DNA of 47,392 nucleotides, taken from Pseudomonadota bacterium. GTDB lineage: Bacteria; Desulfobacterota; Desulfobulbia; Desulfobulbales; Desulfocapsaceae. Below are positions 15,945-22,970 of this stretch, piece by piece. The stretch spans positions 1-47,392 of the forward strand of contig JAHJLI010000261.1 in the NCBI GenBank assembly GCA_018821785.1, written 5' to 3'. The notes beneath the pieces are model-generated. The model saw only the letters and a program-made list of their open reading frames with translations, did not search any database and was not told the DNA's origin. The number at the start of each line of letters is the position of its first letter. Positions within the stretch are counted from its first letter, which is position 1. A program made the position numbers and the translations under genes.

Positions 15945-17327
15945 ATGCCTGTAATTTTTAACAGATACTACTCTGCCAGAAACCTGAGCTTCTTTGTTGG
16001 TGAAGGCTGCCTCATGTTCTTGTCGATCATGCTGGTCAATTGGCTGTTCAAGGGCACTGTTATTTTCTCGATCGACATTTTCGATTGTGCCCGGCAGGCC
16101 ATGGTCGTCACCATTACCTTCCAGCTTTGCCTTTATTTCTTTGATCTGTATGATCTGAGTTCAAGCATTTCGATGCCGGAGACGGTCACTCGTATTACCC
16201 AGGCCTTTGGTTTTGGGTGTATTGTTCTGGCTGTTATCTATTATCTGGTACCCGATTTGCTGATCTCCTCCCGAGTCTTCTGGACCGGCTACCTGGTAAT
16301 CTGTCTGGTTATTTTTCTCTGGCGTGCCTTCTATTATTTTGTCTTGCGCAAAAGGCTCTTTGTCCAGGCGGTGATTGTTGTCGGGACCGGGAAGTTGGCC
16401 TGCGATATTGCCAGGGAGGTAGAAGGCAAGCGGGACTCGGTATATAAAATTGTTGGGTTTATTGGCGATGATGAGCCGGAATTCAATCCTAATAAGGCGC
16501 CGATCTACTCGCATCTCGAAGAAATGGGCACTGCTGTTTCGCTGCAAAATATTGAACGGATTATTGTCGCGCCGGATGACCGACGTGGCTCGACACCGGT
16601 CCAGACACTTTTACAGTGTAAGTTGCGGGGGATCATTGTTGAGCATGGGGTGAGTTTTTATGAGCGGATTGCTGGCAGGATTCTTGTTGAGCGTGTTGTT
16701 CCGAGCTGGATAATCTTTTCCGAAGGTTTTGGATTCTCCCGATTGAAGCAGTCGATCAAGCGGGCTGCTGATATATGTCTGTCCAGTATGCTCTTGGTTC
16801 TGGCTTTGCCACTCATGCTGCTCTCGGCTATCATCATCAAACTGGAGTCGCCGGGGCCAATTTTTTATAGGCAGGAAAGGGTTGGCCAGTATGGTATCTC
16901 CTTCCGCCTGATAAAACTGCGATCCATGTATCAGGATGCTGAGAAAAATGGAGCGGTCTGGGCTTCCGTTGATGATGAGAGGGTGACGCGATTTGGTGCC
17001 TGTATTCGCAAATTGCGGATTGATGAGCTGCCGCAGTTGTGGAACGTGATCAAGGGTGAGATGAGTTTCGTCGGCCCCCGTCCGGAACGGCCGGTGTTTG
17101 TCGAGCAATTGGTAAACGATATTCCCTATTACGGCATACGGCATGTTATCAAGCCTGGAATTACCGGTTGGGCGCAAGTCTGTTATCCCTATGGCGCCTC
17201 ACGGGAGGACGCCCTTAAAAAACTTGAGTACGATCTCTATTATCTGAAGAATTTCTCCGTTGCTCTCGATTTTGTCATTATCTTCAATACCATCAAGACG
17301 GTACTTGGTCAAAGAGGGGCTCGTTGA
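15945..17327 (+). CDS. Polyprenyl-phosphate sugar-1-phosphate transferase, exosortase/PEP-CTERM-type (EpsB-like)
   Basis: This 460-residue initiating transferase attaches the first sugar-1-phosphate to undecaprenyl phosphate. Four N-terminal membrane helices (about 15-130) are followed by a Rossmann-like CoA-binding domain (VIVVGTGKLACDIA, about 141-155). The C-terminal bacterial sugar-transferase domain then has SIKRAADICLSSMLLV, ESPGPIFYRQERVG, FRLIKLRSM, RIDELPQLWNVIKGEMSFVG, PRPERP and a PGITGWAQV tail. The overall form matches the group linked to PEP-CTERM systems (TIGR03013-like, from memory). The ribosome-binding site is weak. It resumes the polysaccharide locus interrupted by the island. 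Confidence 0.88.
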   Translation: MPVIFNRYYSARNLSFFVGEGCLMFLSIMLVNWLFKGTVIFSIDIFDCARQAMVVTITFQLCLYFFDLYDLSSSISMPETVTRITQAFGFGCIVLAVIYYLVPDLLISSRVFWTGYLVICLVIFLWRAFYYFVLRKRLFVQAVIVVGTGKLACDIAREVEGKRDSVYKIVGFIGDDEPEFNPNKAPIYSHLEEMGTAVSLQNIERIIVAPDDRRGSTPVQTLLQCKLRGIIVEHGVSFYERIAGRILVERVVPSWIIFSEGFGFSRLKQSIKRAADICLSSMLLVLALPLMLLSAIIIKLESPGPIFYRQERVGQYGISFRLIKLRSMYQDAEKNGAVWASVDDERVTRFGACIRKLRIDELPQLWNVIKGEMSFVGPRPERPVFVEQLVNDIPYYGIRHVIKPGITGWAQVCYPYGASREDALKKLEYDLYYLKNFSVALDFVIIFNTIKTVLGQRGAR

Positions 17328-17664
17328 GGCGGTTAAAAATTCCCGCAAAAAGGGAAATTTACTTGATTTTGCGTCATGGTCTTGTGTGTCATGCCAAGAG
17401 GGGCTCGTTTCGCAGTCCTTTGGCAACAGTATTACAAGAGGAGCTGAAGAATGCGGATAGCTGATGTGTTTTTTGAAAAGCTCCTGACAGTAGGTGGCGA
17501 TACGGTCGGTGCGGTAACGGTGCGTGCACATTCATGAATCGCTGCCCTCTCAGTTATGAACCCTGTGCGGGTATTGAAGTACCTCTGCATGGTCTGGTGT
17601 ATGGAAAGGATGGCGCTTTGACATATTGAGTTAAACGTTTTTCTATTGATTGGAAATCAACCAA
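17328..17664. other. Gap between sugar transferase and epimerase, with a 14-base direct repeat
   Basis: The 14-base sequence AAGAGGGGCTCGTT occurs at the very 3' end of the sugar-transferase gene (17312-17325) and again at 17396-17409. A GAGGAG-preceded ATG near 17451 opens a 28-codon frame (MRIADVFFEKLL...) that I cannot assign. It may be a remnant or a chance frame. Confidence 0.4.
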
Positions 17665-18822
17665 ATGATGAAAGTCCTCTCCGTTTTCGGCACGCGCCCG
17701 GAAGCCATAAAAATGGCCCCGGTTATAAAGGAGCTTCTGAGGTTTCCTGCGGCCATCGAAAGCGTCGTGTGTGTTACCGCGCAACATCGGCAGATGCTCG
17801 ATCAGGTGCTGGATCTTTTTGCGATCACTCCTGCATATGACCTGGATATCATGCAGCCAGGGCAGGACCTTTTTGATATAACCGGCAATGTTTTGCGTGG
17901 CCTCAAAGCGGTGCTGGAAAAAGAAAAACCGGATATCGTCCTGGTGCATGGCGACACTACGACCACCATGGTGGCGAGTCTTGCCGCCTACTATTGCCGG
18001 ATCAGGGTCGGCCATGTTGAAGCCGGGTTGCGGACGTTTAAGAAGTTTGCACCTTTTCCGGAAGAGATAAACCGAAAAATTACCAGCACTCTTGCTGATA
18101 TCCATTTTGCCCCTACTGAAACCGCCAGGGCCAATCTTCTTGCCGAGGGGGTGGCAGAGAATACGGTATTTGTGACAGGCAACACGGTTATCGACGCGCT
18201 GCTGGGGATTATAGAAAAACTGCAGATGGACGATGCCCTGAGGCGGAAATATGACGAGCAGTTTTTCTTTCTTGATGCAGGCAAAAAGCTGGTGTTGGTC
18301 ACCGGACACAGGCGAGAGAACTTTGGCGAAGGGTTCGAAAACATCTGCAGGGCCTTGACGGAAATTGCCGGCAAGCATCCAGATGTCGAGATTCTTTATC
18401 CGGTTCATCTTAATCCACAGGTACAGGAACCGGTCAAAAGAAATCTTGGTGCTGGTCGTATTGATAACATTCACCTGATAGAGCCGGTCGATTATCTGCC
18501 GTTTGTCTACCTGATGAGCCGCTCATATCTGATCATCACCGATTCGGGTGGAGTGCAGGAAGAAGCGCCATCGCTCGGCAAACCGGTGCTGGTTATGCGA
18601 AATACAACTGAGCGGCCGGAGGCACTGTCTGCCGGTACGGTGAAACTTGTTGGAACCGATCAACACAAGATCATAAAAGAAGCTGACATCCTGTTGACTG
18701 ACAGGATCGAATACCAGAAAATGAGTGGGGCCCATAATCCTTACGGCGACGGGAGGGCTGCGGCGCGGATAGTCGCAACACTGATGGAATTACAGCGTGG
18801 CCAATGGGCCGACAAAGAGTGA
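17665..18822 (+). CDS. wecB: UDP-N-acetylglucosamine 2-epimerase (non-hydrolysing)
   Basis: The product is about 385 residues and converts UDP-GlcNAc to UDP-ManNAc. Family features are all present: [53 protein letters not shown], the FPEEINRKI segment, [18 protein letters not shown], the [12 protein letters not shown] loop and [13 protein letters not shown] 17665 or 17668 are both acceptable; an upstream TTG at 17650 is not needed. It supplies an N-acetylmannosamine-type donor for the polysaccharide. Confidence 0.95.
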   Translation: MMKVLSVFGTRPEAIKMAPVIKELLRFPAAIESVVCVTAQHRQMLDQVLDLFAITPAYDLDIMQPGQDLFDITGNVLRGLKAVLEKEKPDIVLVHGDTTTTMVASLAAYYCRIRVGHVEAGLRTFKKFAPFPEEINRKITSTLADIHFAPTETARANLLAEGVAENTVFVTGNTVIDALLGIIEKLQMDDALRRKYDEQFFFLDAGKKLVLVTGHRRENFGEGFENICRALTEIAGKHPDVEILYPVHLNPQVQEPVKRNLGAGRIDNIHLIEPVDYLPFVYLMSRSYLIITDSGGVQEEAPSLGKPVLVMRNTTERPEALSAGTVKLVGTDQHKIIKEADILLTDRIEYQKMSGAHNPYGDGRAAARIVATLMELQRGQWADKE

Positions 18823-19028
18823 TCAGGAATGGTTTGTGGGTAACCGCTAAAAGTGTATGCCTGCCTAGCAAACAGCTGTCCATCAAAGGCTTGCCAAAAT
18901 AAAAGAAAAAGGATAGGCTTCTCTTGTCTTCGGTTTTGCTATGGCCGAAGATTTTCTGGAAAAGGACACCTGGCGGGATCCAATCCTGCAACGAACCACC
19001 ATCAAACAACCAAGGAAAGGGGGCACTC

Positions 19029-19340
19029 ATGAAAAAAAGATTGTCTGTGATGAGAAGAATTGTCTGCTGTTTGGTTTTTGTTACTTTGCTTCTGGGAAGC
19101 GGCTTTGCGATGGCAGCCAATGCTGACAAGGCTGTCAATGTCATCTTGAAGAATGGCTCGTCCAATGGTGTCACGGTCGAATTGATCGACCAATATGGGG
19201 GCAATTTCACGGTGACAGTGGACGGTGGTACGAGCCAGAATCAGTCGCTGAAAATGAACAGCAAAATCACAATCGGCGGGAAAGCCGTTCACGTTGTTAC
19301 CGCCAAGGATGAAGGCAAAGAAGTGACGATAGGGCAGTAG
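19029..19340 (+). CDS. Small exported protein of unknown function
   Basis: This is a 103-residue protein. The N-terminus MKKRLSVMRRI followed by a hydrophobic stretch and GFAMAA is a clear Sec signal peptide with cleavage near residue 29 (after AMA). The mature part of about 75 residues is rich in V, T, G and N and looks all-beta (VILKNGSSNGVTVELID, FTVTVDGGTSQ, KAVHVVTAKDEG). I do not recognise the family. A purine-rich GGAAAGGGGG ribosome-binding site precedes the ATG, and a strong bidirectional terminator follows. It is convergent with the psp operon. Confidence 0.75.
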   Translation: MKKRLSVMRRIVCCLVFVTLLLGSGFAMAANADKAVNVILKNGSSNGVTVELIDQYGGNFTVTVDGGTSQNQSLKMNSKITIGGKAVHVVTAKDEGKEVTIGQ

Positions 19341-19368
19341 TGCATTGGTGGGAAAAAGAGCTGAACAG

Positions 19369-19404
19369 AAAAAAGGCGTCTGTTTTCTTGCAGACGCCTT
19401 TTTT
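19369..19404. terminator. Bidirectional rho-independent terminator
   Basis: The perfect 8-bp stem GGCGTCTG / CAGACGCC has an 8-base loop, flanked by an A-tract (19369-19374) on the left and a T-tract (19399-19404) on the right. It can terminate both the exported-protein gene and the converging psp operon. Confidence 0.9.
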
Positions 19405-19432
19405 CTTTGAGATAGAGCAGAAAGGAAAAGGC

Positions 19433-19813
19433 CTACGAATTGAAGCGTTTCTCCCATTCGTATTCCCGACCGGTAACTTTGTCTTCCATGCGACGGATTC
19501 GCCGGTCAAGGTCGTGAAATTTCTTTTTCAGCCGCTGGGCCGCACTTCGTGGCGAGTGCACATAGCTGTCATAAAATTCCTGCTCTTCTTCGCTTGCGAT
19601 CGGCTTGACCGGTTCCGGTCGCATGAAAAAGGCGGCCACCAGATAGACCCCGATAACCGGCCAAAAGCCGCTGAAAATAAAGACAATAACCAGTGCTGTC
19701 CGGACCCAGAACACCGAGAAATCAAAGTATTCGGCAACCCCTTTGCATACCCCGAGAAAAACCCCGTTTCTTGAGCGATATATACCGCCCTGCTTGTTAT
19801 AGTATTCTGTCAT
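19433..19813 (-). CDS. pspC: PspC-domain membrane protein
   Basis: The 126-residue product begins with the PspC signature: YRSRNGVFLGVCKGVAEYFDFSVFWVR, then a membrane helix (ALVIVFIFSGFWPVIGVYLVAAFFM), then a charged cytoplasmic tail with a likely coiled coil (LKKKFHDLDRRIRRMEDKV). In phage-shock systems PspC works with PspB at the inner membrane to relieve PspA inhibition of PspF. The gene overlaps the PspB-like gene by four bases (ATGA) and ends the operon before a terminator. Confidence 0.9.
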   Translation of the reverse strand: MTEYYNKQGGIYRSRNGVFLGVCKGVAEYFDFSVFWVRTALVIVFIFSGFWPVIGVYLVAAFFMRPEPVKPIASEEEQEFYDSYVHSPRSAAQRLKKKFHDLDRRIRRMEDKVTGREYEWEKRFNS

Positions 19814-20049
19814 TTTTTGTATCCATCCTTTTCCTGACCTTCCGCCAGGATCGTTTCAAGGGATTCGATCCGCTCTTCCATGCGCTCCATGCTCTGGTAG
19901 ATTTCCTGGATGATTCTTGTCTCTTCGCTGTCGCCGGCACCCCGGTTGCCTTTCCGCGCTTTAATGATAATTAACACAGTCCCGCAGATGAGGGTAGCCA
20001 GGGCAATAAGGGAGCCGAAGACTATGGAGACGGTAATAATACTCAGCAT
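19810..20049 (-). CDS. pspB: PspB-like small membrane protein
   Basis: This 79-residue protein has one N-terminal membrane helix (about 3-28) followed by a charged helix (EIYQSMERMEERIESLETILAE), the classical PspB layout. Direct sequence similarity to enterobacterial PspB is modest, so the name rests mostly on architecture and on its position between pspA and pspC. It overlaps pspC by four bases, which implies coupled translation. Confidence 0.75.
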   Translation of the reverse strand: MLSIITVSIVFGSLIALATLICGTVLIIIKARKGNRGAGDSEETRIIQEIYQSMERMEERIESLETILAEGQEKDGYKK

Positions 20050-20112
20050 GATGATTTTCTCCGATCAGTGGTGCTGTGTTGTTATAAGAAATCCCGTTTA
20101 TCGGGCTTAGGA

Positions 20113-20790
20113 TCAAACTGTTTCGTTTTTGTTACTGTATTGAGCAGCCTTGATCTTGGCAAGCTCATTTTCAATCTCGACATCGGTGGCGAGGTCTTCG
20201 AATTCTTCGTCGATCGTAGGTTTTCTGTTGGCGTTGACCAGTTCAGCCTCGGCCTCCATCTGCTCTATTCTGCTTTCCAGCTTGTCGAAACGGGCGATGG
20301 TGTCGCTGCTGTTGCTGCGTCGGATCTCTTCCTGCGCGCGTTTGCTGCCTGTTGCACTTTTATGTCGCTGCACGAGCACCCGTTTCTTGTCCTTGGCGCT
20401 GTTGAGTTTGTTCTCGAGTTCGAGAATGTCTTCCTGGTACTTTTCAATAAGATTGCGGTACTCGCCTATCTCTCTGGTGAGGGTTTCAGAAATTCGCGAA
20501 AAGCGGCGTTTTTCAACCAGTGCTTCTCTTGCCAAATTGTCGCGGCCCTTGGCGACGGCCAGGGCAGCACGCTCGTCCCAGAGTTCGGTTTTGCTGTTGA
20601 TTTCTTCAAGTTTTCTCTTGATTTTTTTCCGGCCGGCAATAACCCCGGCGCAGGAAGACTTGAGCTCGATGAGGGTGTCCTCCATTTCGTGGATCATCAG
20701 CTTGATCATTTTTTCCGGATCTTCTGCGTGGTCGAGCATTGAGTTGATGTTGGCGCTGACTATGTCTCTAAAGCGGGTAAATACTCCCAT
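20113..20790 (-). CDS. pspA: Phage shock protein A (PspA/IM30 family)
   Basis: This is a 225-residue, almost entirely helical coiled-coil protein beginning MGVFTRFRDIVSANINSML, with EDPEKMIKLMIHEME, the PspA/Vipp1 (ESCRT-III-like) hallmark. It binds stressed inner membrane and holds PspF inactive. ATG 20790 is chosen because GGAGG lies six bases upstream; an extended frame to 20826 lacks support. It is first in pspA-pspB-like-pspC and has a sigma-54 promoter about 43 bases upstream of the start. Confidence 0.95.
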   Translation of the reverse strand: MGVFTRFRDIVSANINSMLDHAEDPEKMIKLMIHEMEDTLIELKSSCAGVIAGRKKIKRKLEEINSKTELWDERAALAVAKGRDNLAREALVEKRRFSRISETLTREIGEYRNLIEKYQEDILELENKLNSAKDKKRVLVQRHKSATGSKRAQEEIRRSNSSDTIARFDKLESRIEQMEAEAELVNANRKPTIDEEFEDLATDVEIENELAKIKAAQYSNKNETV

Positions 20791-20833
20791 GATGTTCCTC
20801 CATGATAGATTGTTGATCTTTGTCATAAAGATA

Positions 20834-20850
20834 GCAGGAACCGTGCCGGG
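20834..20850 (-). promoter_or_regulatory. Sigma-54 (-24/-12) promoter of pspA
   Basis: The minus strand reads CCCGGCACGGTTCCTGC, with GG at 20847-20846 and GC at 20835-20834 separated by exactly ten bases. It matches consensus TGGCACG-N4-TTGC except for two positions. It lies directly upstream of pspA and opposite pspF, as in known psp loci. Confidence 0.85.
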
Positions 20851-20919
20851 AACGTAAAAATGTTAAAATGATGGTAAATCAGGGTGTTGATGAATTGACA
20901 TCTGAAGTGAATGTGGCTA

Positions 20920-20931
20920 ATATGGCCATAT
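20920..20931. promoter_or_regulatory. 12-bp palindrome between pspA and pspF, candidate activator site
   Basis: ATATGGCCATAT is a perfect palindrome about 73 bases upstream of the pspA -24 element and 47 bases before the pspF start. This is a suitable place for the PspF enhancer and for autoregulation of pspF. Binding is inferred from position only. Confidence 0.4.
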
Positions 20932-20977
20932 ATGGGTTTAAAATACTAAACATAGGTCAAAAAAACTATTTAACGAT

Positions 20978-22018
20978 ATGGCAATGGACAGCGAAAAGGT
21001 CTTTACTGCTTCCCGCAATGAGGCTCTCGGTCAATCCGAAGCGTTCCTTGATTTTCAGGAGCGGCTTTCCCGGGTGGCACCGGTCAATCGGCCCGTGCTT
21101 CTTATTGGGGAAAGAGGGACCGGCAAGGAACTGGCGGCTAATCGGTTGCATTTTTTATCAAAAAGATGGCAGGGGCCCTTTGTCACTTTGAATTGTGCGA
21201 CGCTTTCCCCGGCACTCATCGAAGCTGAGCTTTTTGGTCATGAAAGGGGTGCCTTTACCGGTGCCGAAAAGCGGAAAACCGGGCGATTTGAGGCAGCTGA
21301 CGGCGGAACCCTGTTTCTTGACGAGATAGGATCGATCCCGATGGAGGCCCAGGAGAAAATCCTCCGGGTCGTTGAATACGGCGCATTCGAGCGGGTCGGC
21401 AGTTCCGTGCCGGTCGAGGTCGATGTGCGCATTGTTGGGGCAACCAATGTTGATCTCTCGGTGTTGGCAGAAAGGGAAGATTTTAAGAAGGATCTTCTTG
21501 ATCGTTTATCCTTTGAGGTGCTTTTTCTTCCACCGCTGCGTTATCGGGGGGAAGATATCATGCTGCTCGCCAACCACTTCGCCACAAGAATGTCCTATGA
21601 ACTGGGTCGGAGTGGGATTCCTGTTTTTTCATCTGCGGCAGCCGCGAGGCTTGAGGGCTACAGCTGGAAAGGCAATATCCGTGAGTTGAAAAATGTTGTG
21701 GAGCGGGCAGTATACCGTGCCGACACTGGGATCATAGAAGAGGTGACGTTTGATCCCTTTGTATCACCGTATGTTCAACTGCCGCATGCCGCAGAGGATG
21801 ATCGAAATATTGAAGTGAAAGAATTACCGGCAACTGAATCGAGTAAGGGTTCCCTTGAAAAAAAGATCGCCGATCTGGAGATATCCCTGTTGCGTCAGGC
21901 CCTTGCCGATTGTCGGTATAATCAGAGGCAGGCTGCGTTCCGCCTGGGTCTGACGTATGATCAGCTGCGGGGAAAGATGAAAAAATACGGGTCGGCGGTG
22001 GCAGTTGGCAATGGCTAG
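20978..22018 (+). CDS. pspF: PspF-like sigma-54-dependent activator
   Basis: This 346-residue bacterial enhancer-binding protein has no N-terminal receiver or sensor domain, as in PspF. AAA+ features are Walker A GERGTGKE (about 43-50), the sigma-54-contacting GAFTGA loop at 91-96, Walker [11 protein letters not shown], and the arginine-finger region [19 protein letters not shown] Fis-type helix-turn-helix lies at the C-terminus ([21 protein letters not shown]). It is divergent from pspA and is expected to activate the sigma-54 promoter between them, with PspA as inhibitor. The start could also be the ATG at 20984; no strong ribosome-binding site is seen. Confidence 0.92.
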   Translation: MAMDSEKVFTASRNEALGQSEAFLDFQERLSRVAPVNRPVLLIGERGTGKELAANRLHFLSKRWQGPFVTLNCATLSPALIEAELFGHERGAFTGAEKRKTGRFEAADGGTLFLDEIGSIPMEAQEKILRVVEYGAFERVGSSVPVEVDVRIVGATNVDLSVLAEREDFKKDLLDRLSFEVLFLPPLRYRGEDIMLLANHFATRMSYELGRSGIPVFSSAAAARLEGYSWKGNIRELKNVVERAVYRADTGIIEEVTFDPFVSPYVQLPHAAEDDRNIEVKELPATESSKGSLEKKIADLEISLLRQALADCRYNQRQAAFRLGLTYDQLRGKMKKYGSAVAVGNG

Positions 22019-22178
22019 TGATTGGCCATATAGCTTATAGCGAGCTGCCTTGGAGATGATTTGTCATTCAGCGGTTTTCATGCTAGAGTTTCTAATGTAC
22101 CTCAGTTTTGTAACAAACAAACGCTGGCTGGGTCAACAATATCTGGTGTGGAGACTGTGACAGGATCTGGAGGGAAAA

Positions 22179-22964
22179 ATGAACGGAAGAATGGTCGCAA
22201 TTGTTGTTCTGCTGTTTCTCATGGCCGGTGTGTGTTATGGCAGTGAAAAAATCGTCACTCTCGCCACCCTGACGGACTTCGCGCCGTTTTGTTTTCCAAA
22301 GGAAAACGCTAGGGTTACAGAGGTTGAGACCATTCCACCCGGCTCAGATTCCAGCCAGCTTCAAGGCTATAGCTGGGATGTCGTCAGGGAAAGTTTTCAC
22401 GCCATGAATTATAGTATCCGCTTGTATGTCGTGCCTTGGGAGCGGGGGATGCACTACCTCGCAGCACGCAAAGTGGAAGGTATATTCCCCGCCAACCACT
22501 CGGTTGAACGGGAAAAGGAGTATGCTTTTTCCAAGGCGTATGTCGACCAGGTAAAGATGGTAATGTATGTGCGGGCAGATTCCCAGCTGACCTGGCAAGG
22601 CCTGGAGTCATTGAATCGCTTGCCCATCGGTTTTGTCAGGGGGTGGTCCTACGGGAAAAAATGGGAGGCCAGCGACCTGATCATCAAGGAACCGACCGAT
22701 ACGATCGATCAAGGTTTTGACTTGGTCGCCAAGAAACGCCTGGTTGGAGTGGCAGGGTATCAGCTGCCCTATGACTATGCGCTGAAAAAAGCCAAACGTA
22801 CCGATTCTTTTAAAATTGTCGGCCATTTCGATACTATTGATGAATATCTCATGGGTCGAAAAAATGATCAACATAGCTTGCTGAACCTGGATATTTTTGA
22901 TTCTGGTCGAAAAAGGATCGATGAAAACGGGGTGTTTTCAGAAATAGAAAGGAAATGGCGGTAG
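22179..22964 (+). CDS. Periplasmic solute-binding protein (SBP_bac_3-like)
   Basis: The 261-residue product has a signal peptide (MNGRMVAIVVLLFLMAGVCYG) and the fold markers of family-3 amino-acid-type binding proteins: DFAPFCFP, GYSWDVVRESFHAMNY, VPWERGMHYLAARKVEGIFP and EYAFSKAYVDQ. No transporter permease or ATPase lies nearby. Instead a sensor kinase starts six bases after its stop, so the protein probably presents a ligand to that sensor. A strong ribosome-binding site (GGAGGG) precedes the ATG. The ligand is unknown. Confidence 0.85.
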   Translation: MNGRMVAIVVLLFLMAGVCYGSEKIVTLATLTDFAPFCFPKENARVTEVETIPPGSDSSQLQGYSWDVVRESFHAMNYSIRLYVVPWERGMHYLAARKVEGIFPANHSVEREKEYAFSKAYVDQVKMVMYVRADSQLTWQGLESLNRLPIGFVRGWSYGKKWEASDLIIKEPTDTIDQGFDLVAKKRLVGVAGYQLPYDYALKKAKRTDSFKIVGHFDTIDEYLMGRKNDQHSLLNLDIFDSGRKRIDENGVFSEIERKWR

Positions 22965-22970
22965 AGCTTA

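Noticed and set aside
20150..20857. 235-codon plus-strand frame opposite pspA
   Set aside because: It is antisense to the clearly coding pspA gene; its Ser/Leu-rich composition is typical of an antisense shadow.
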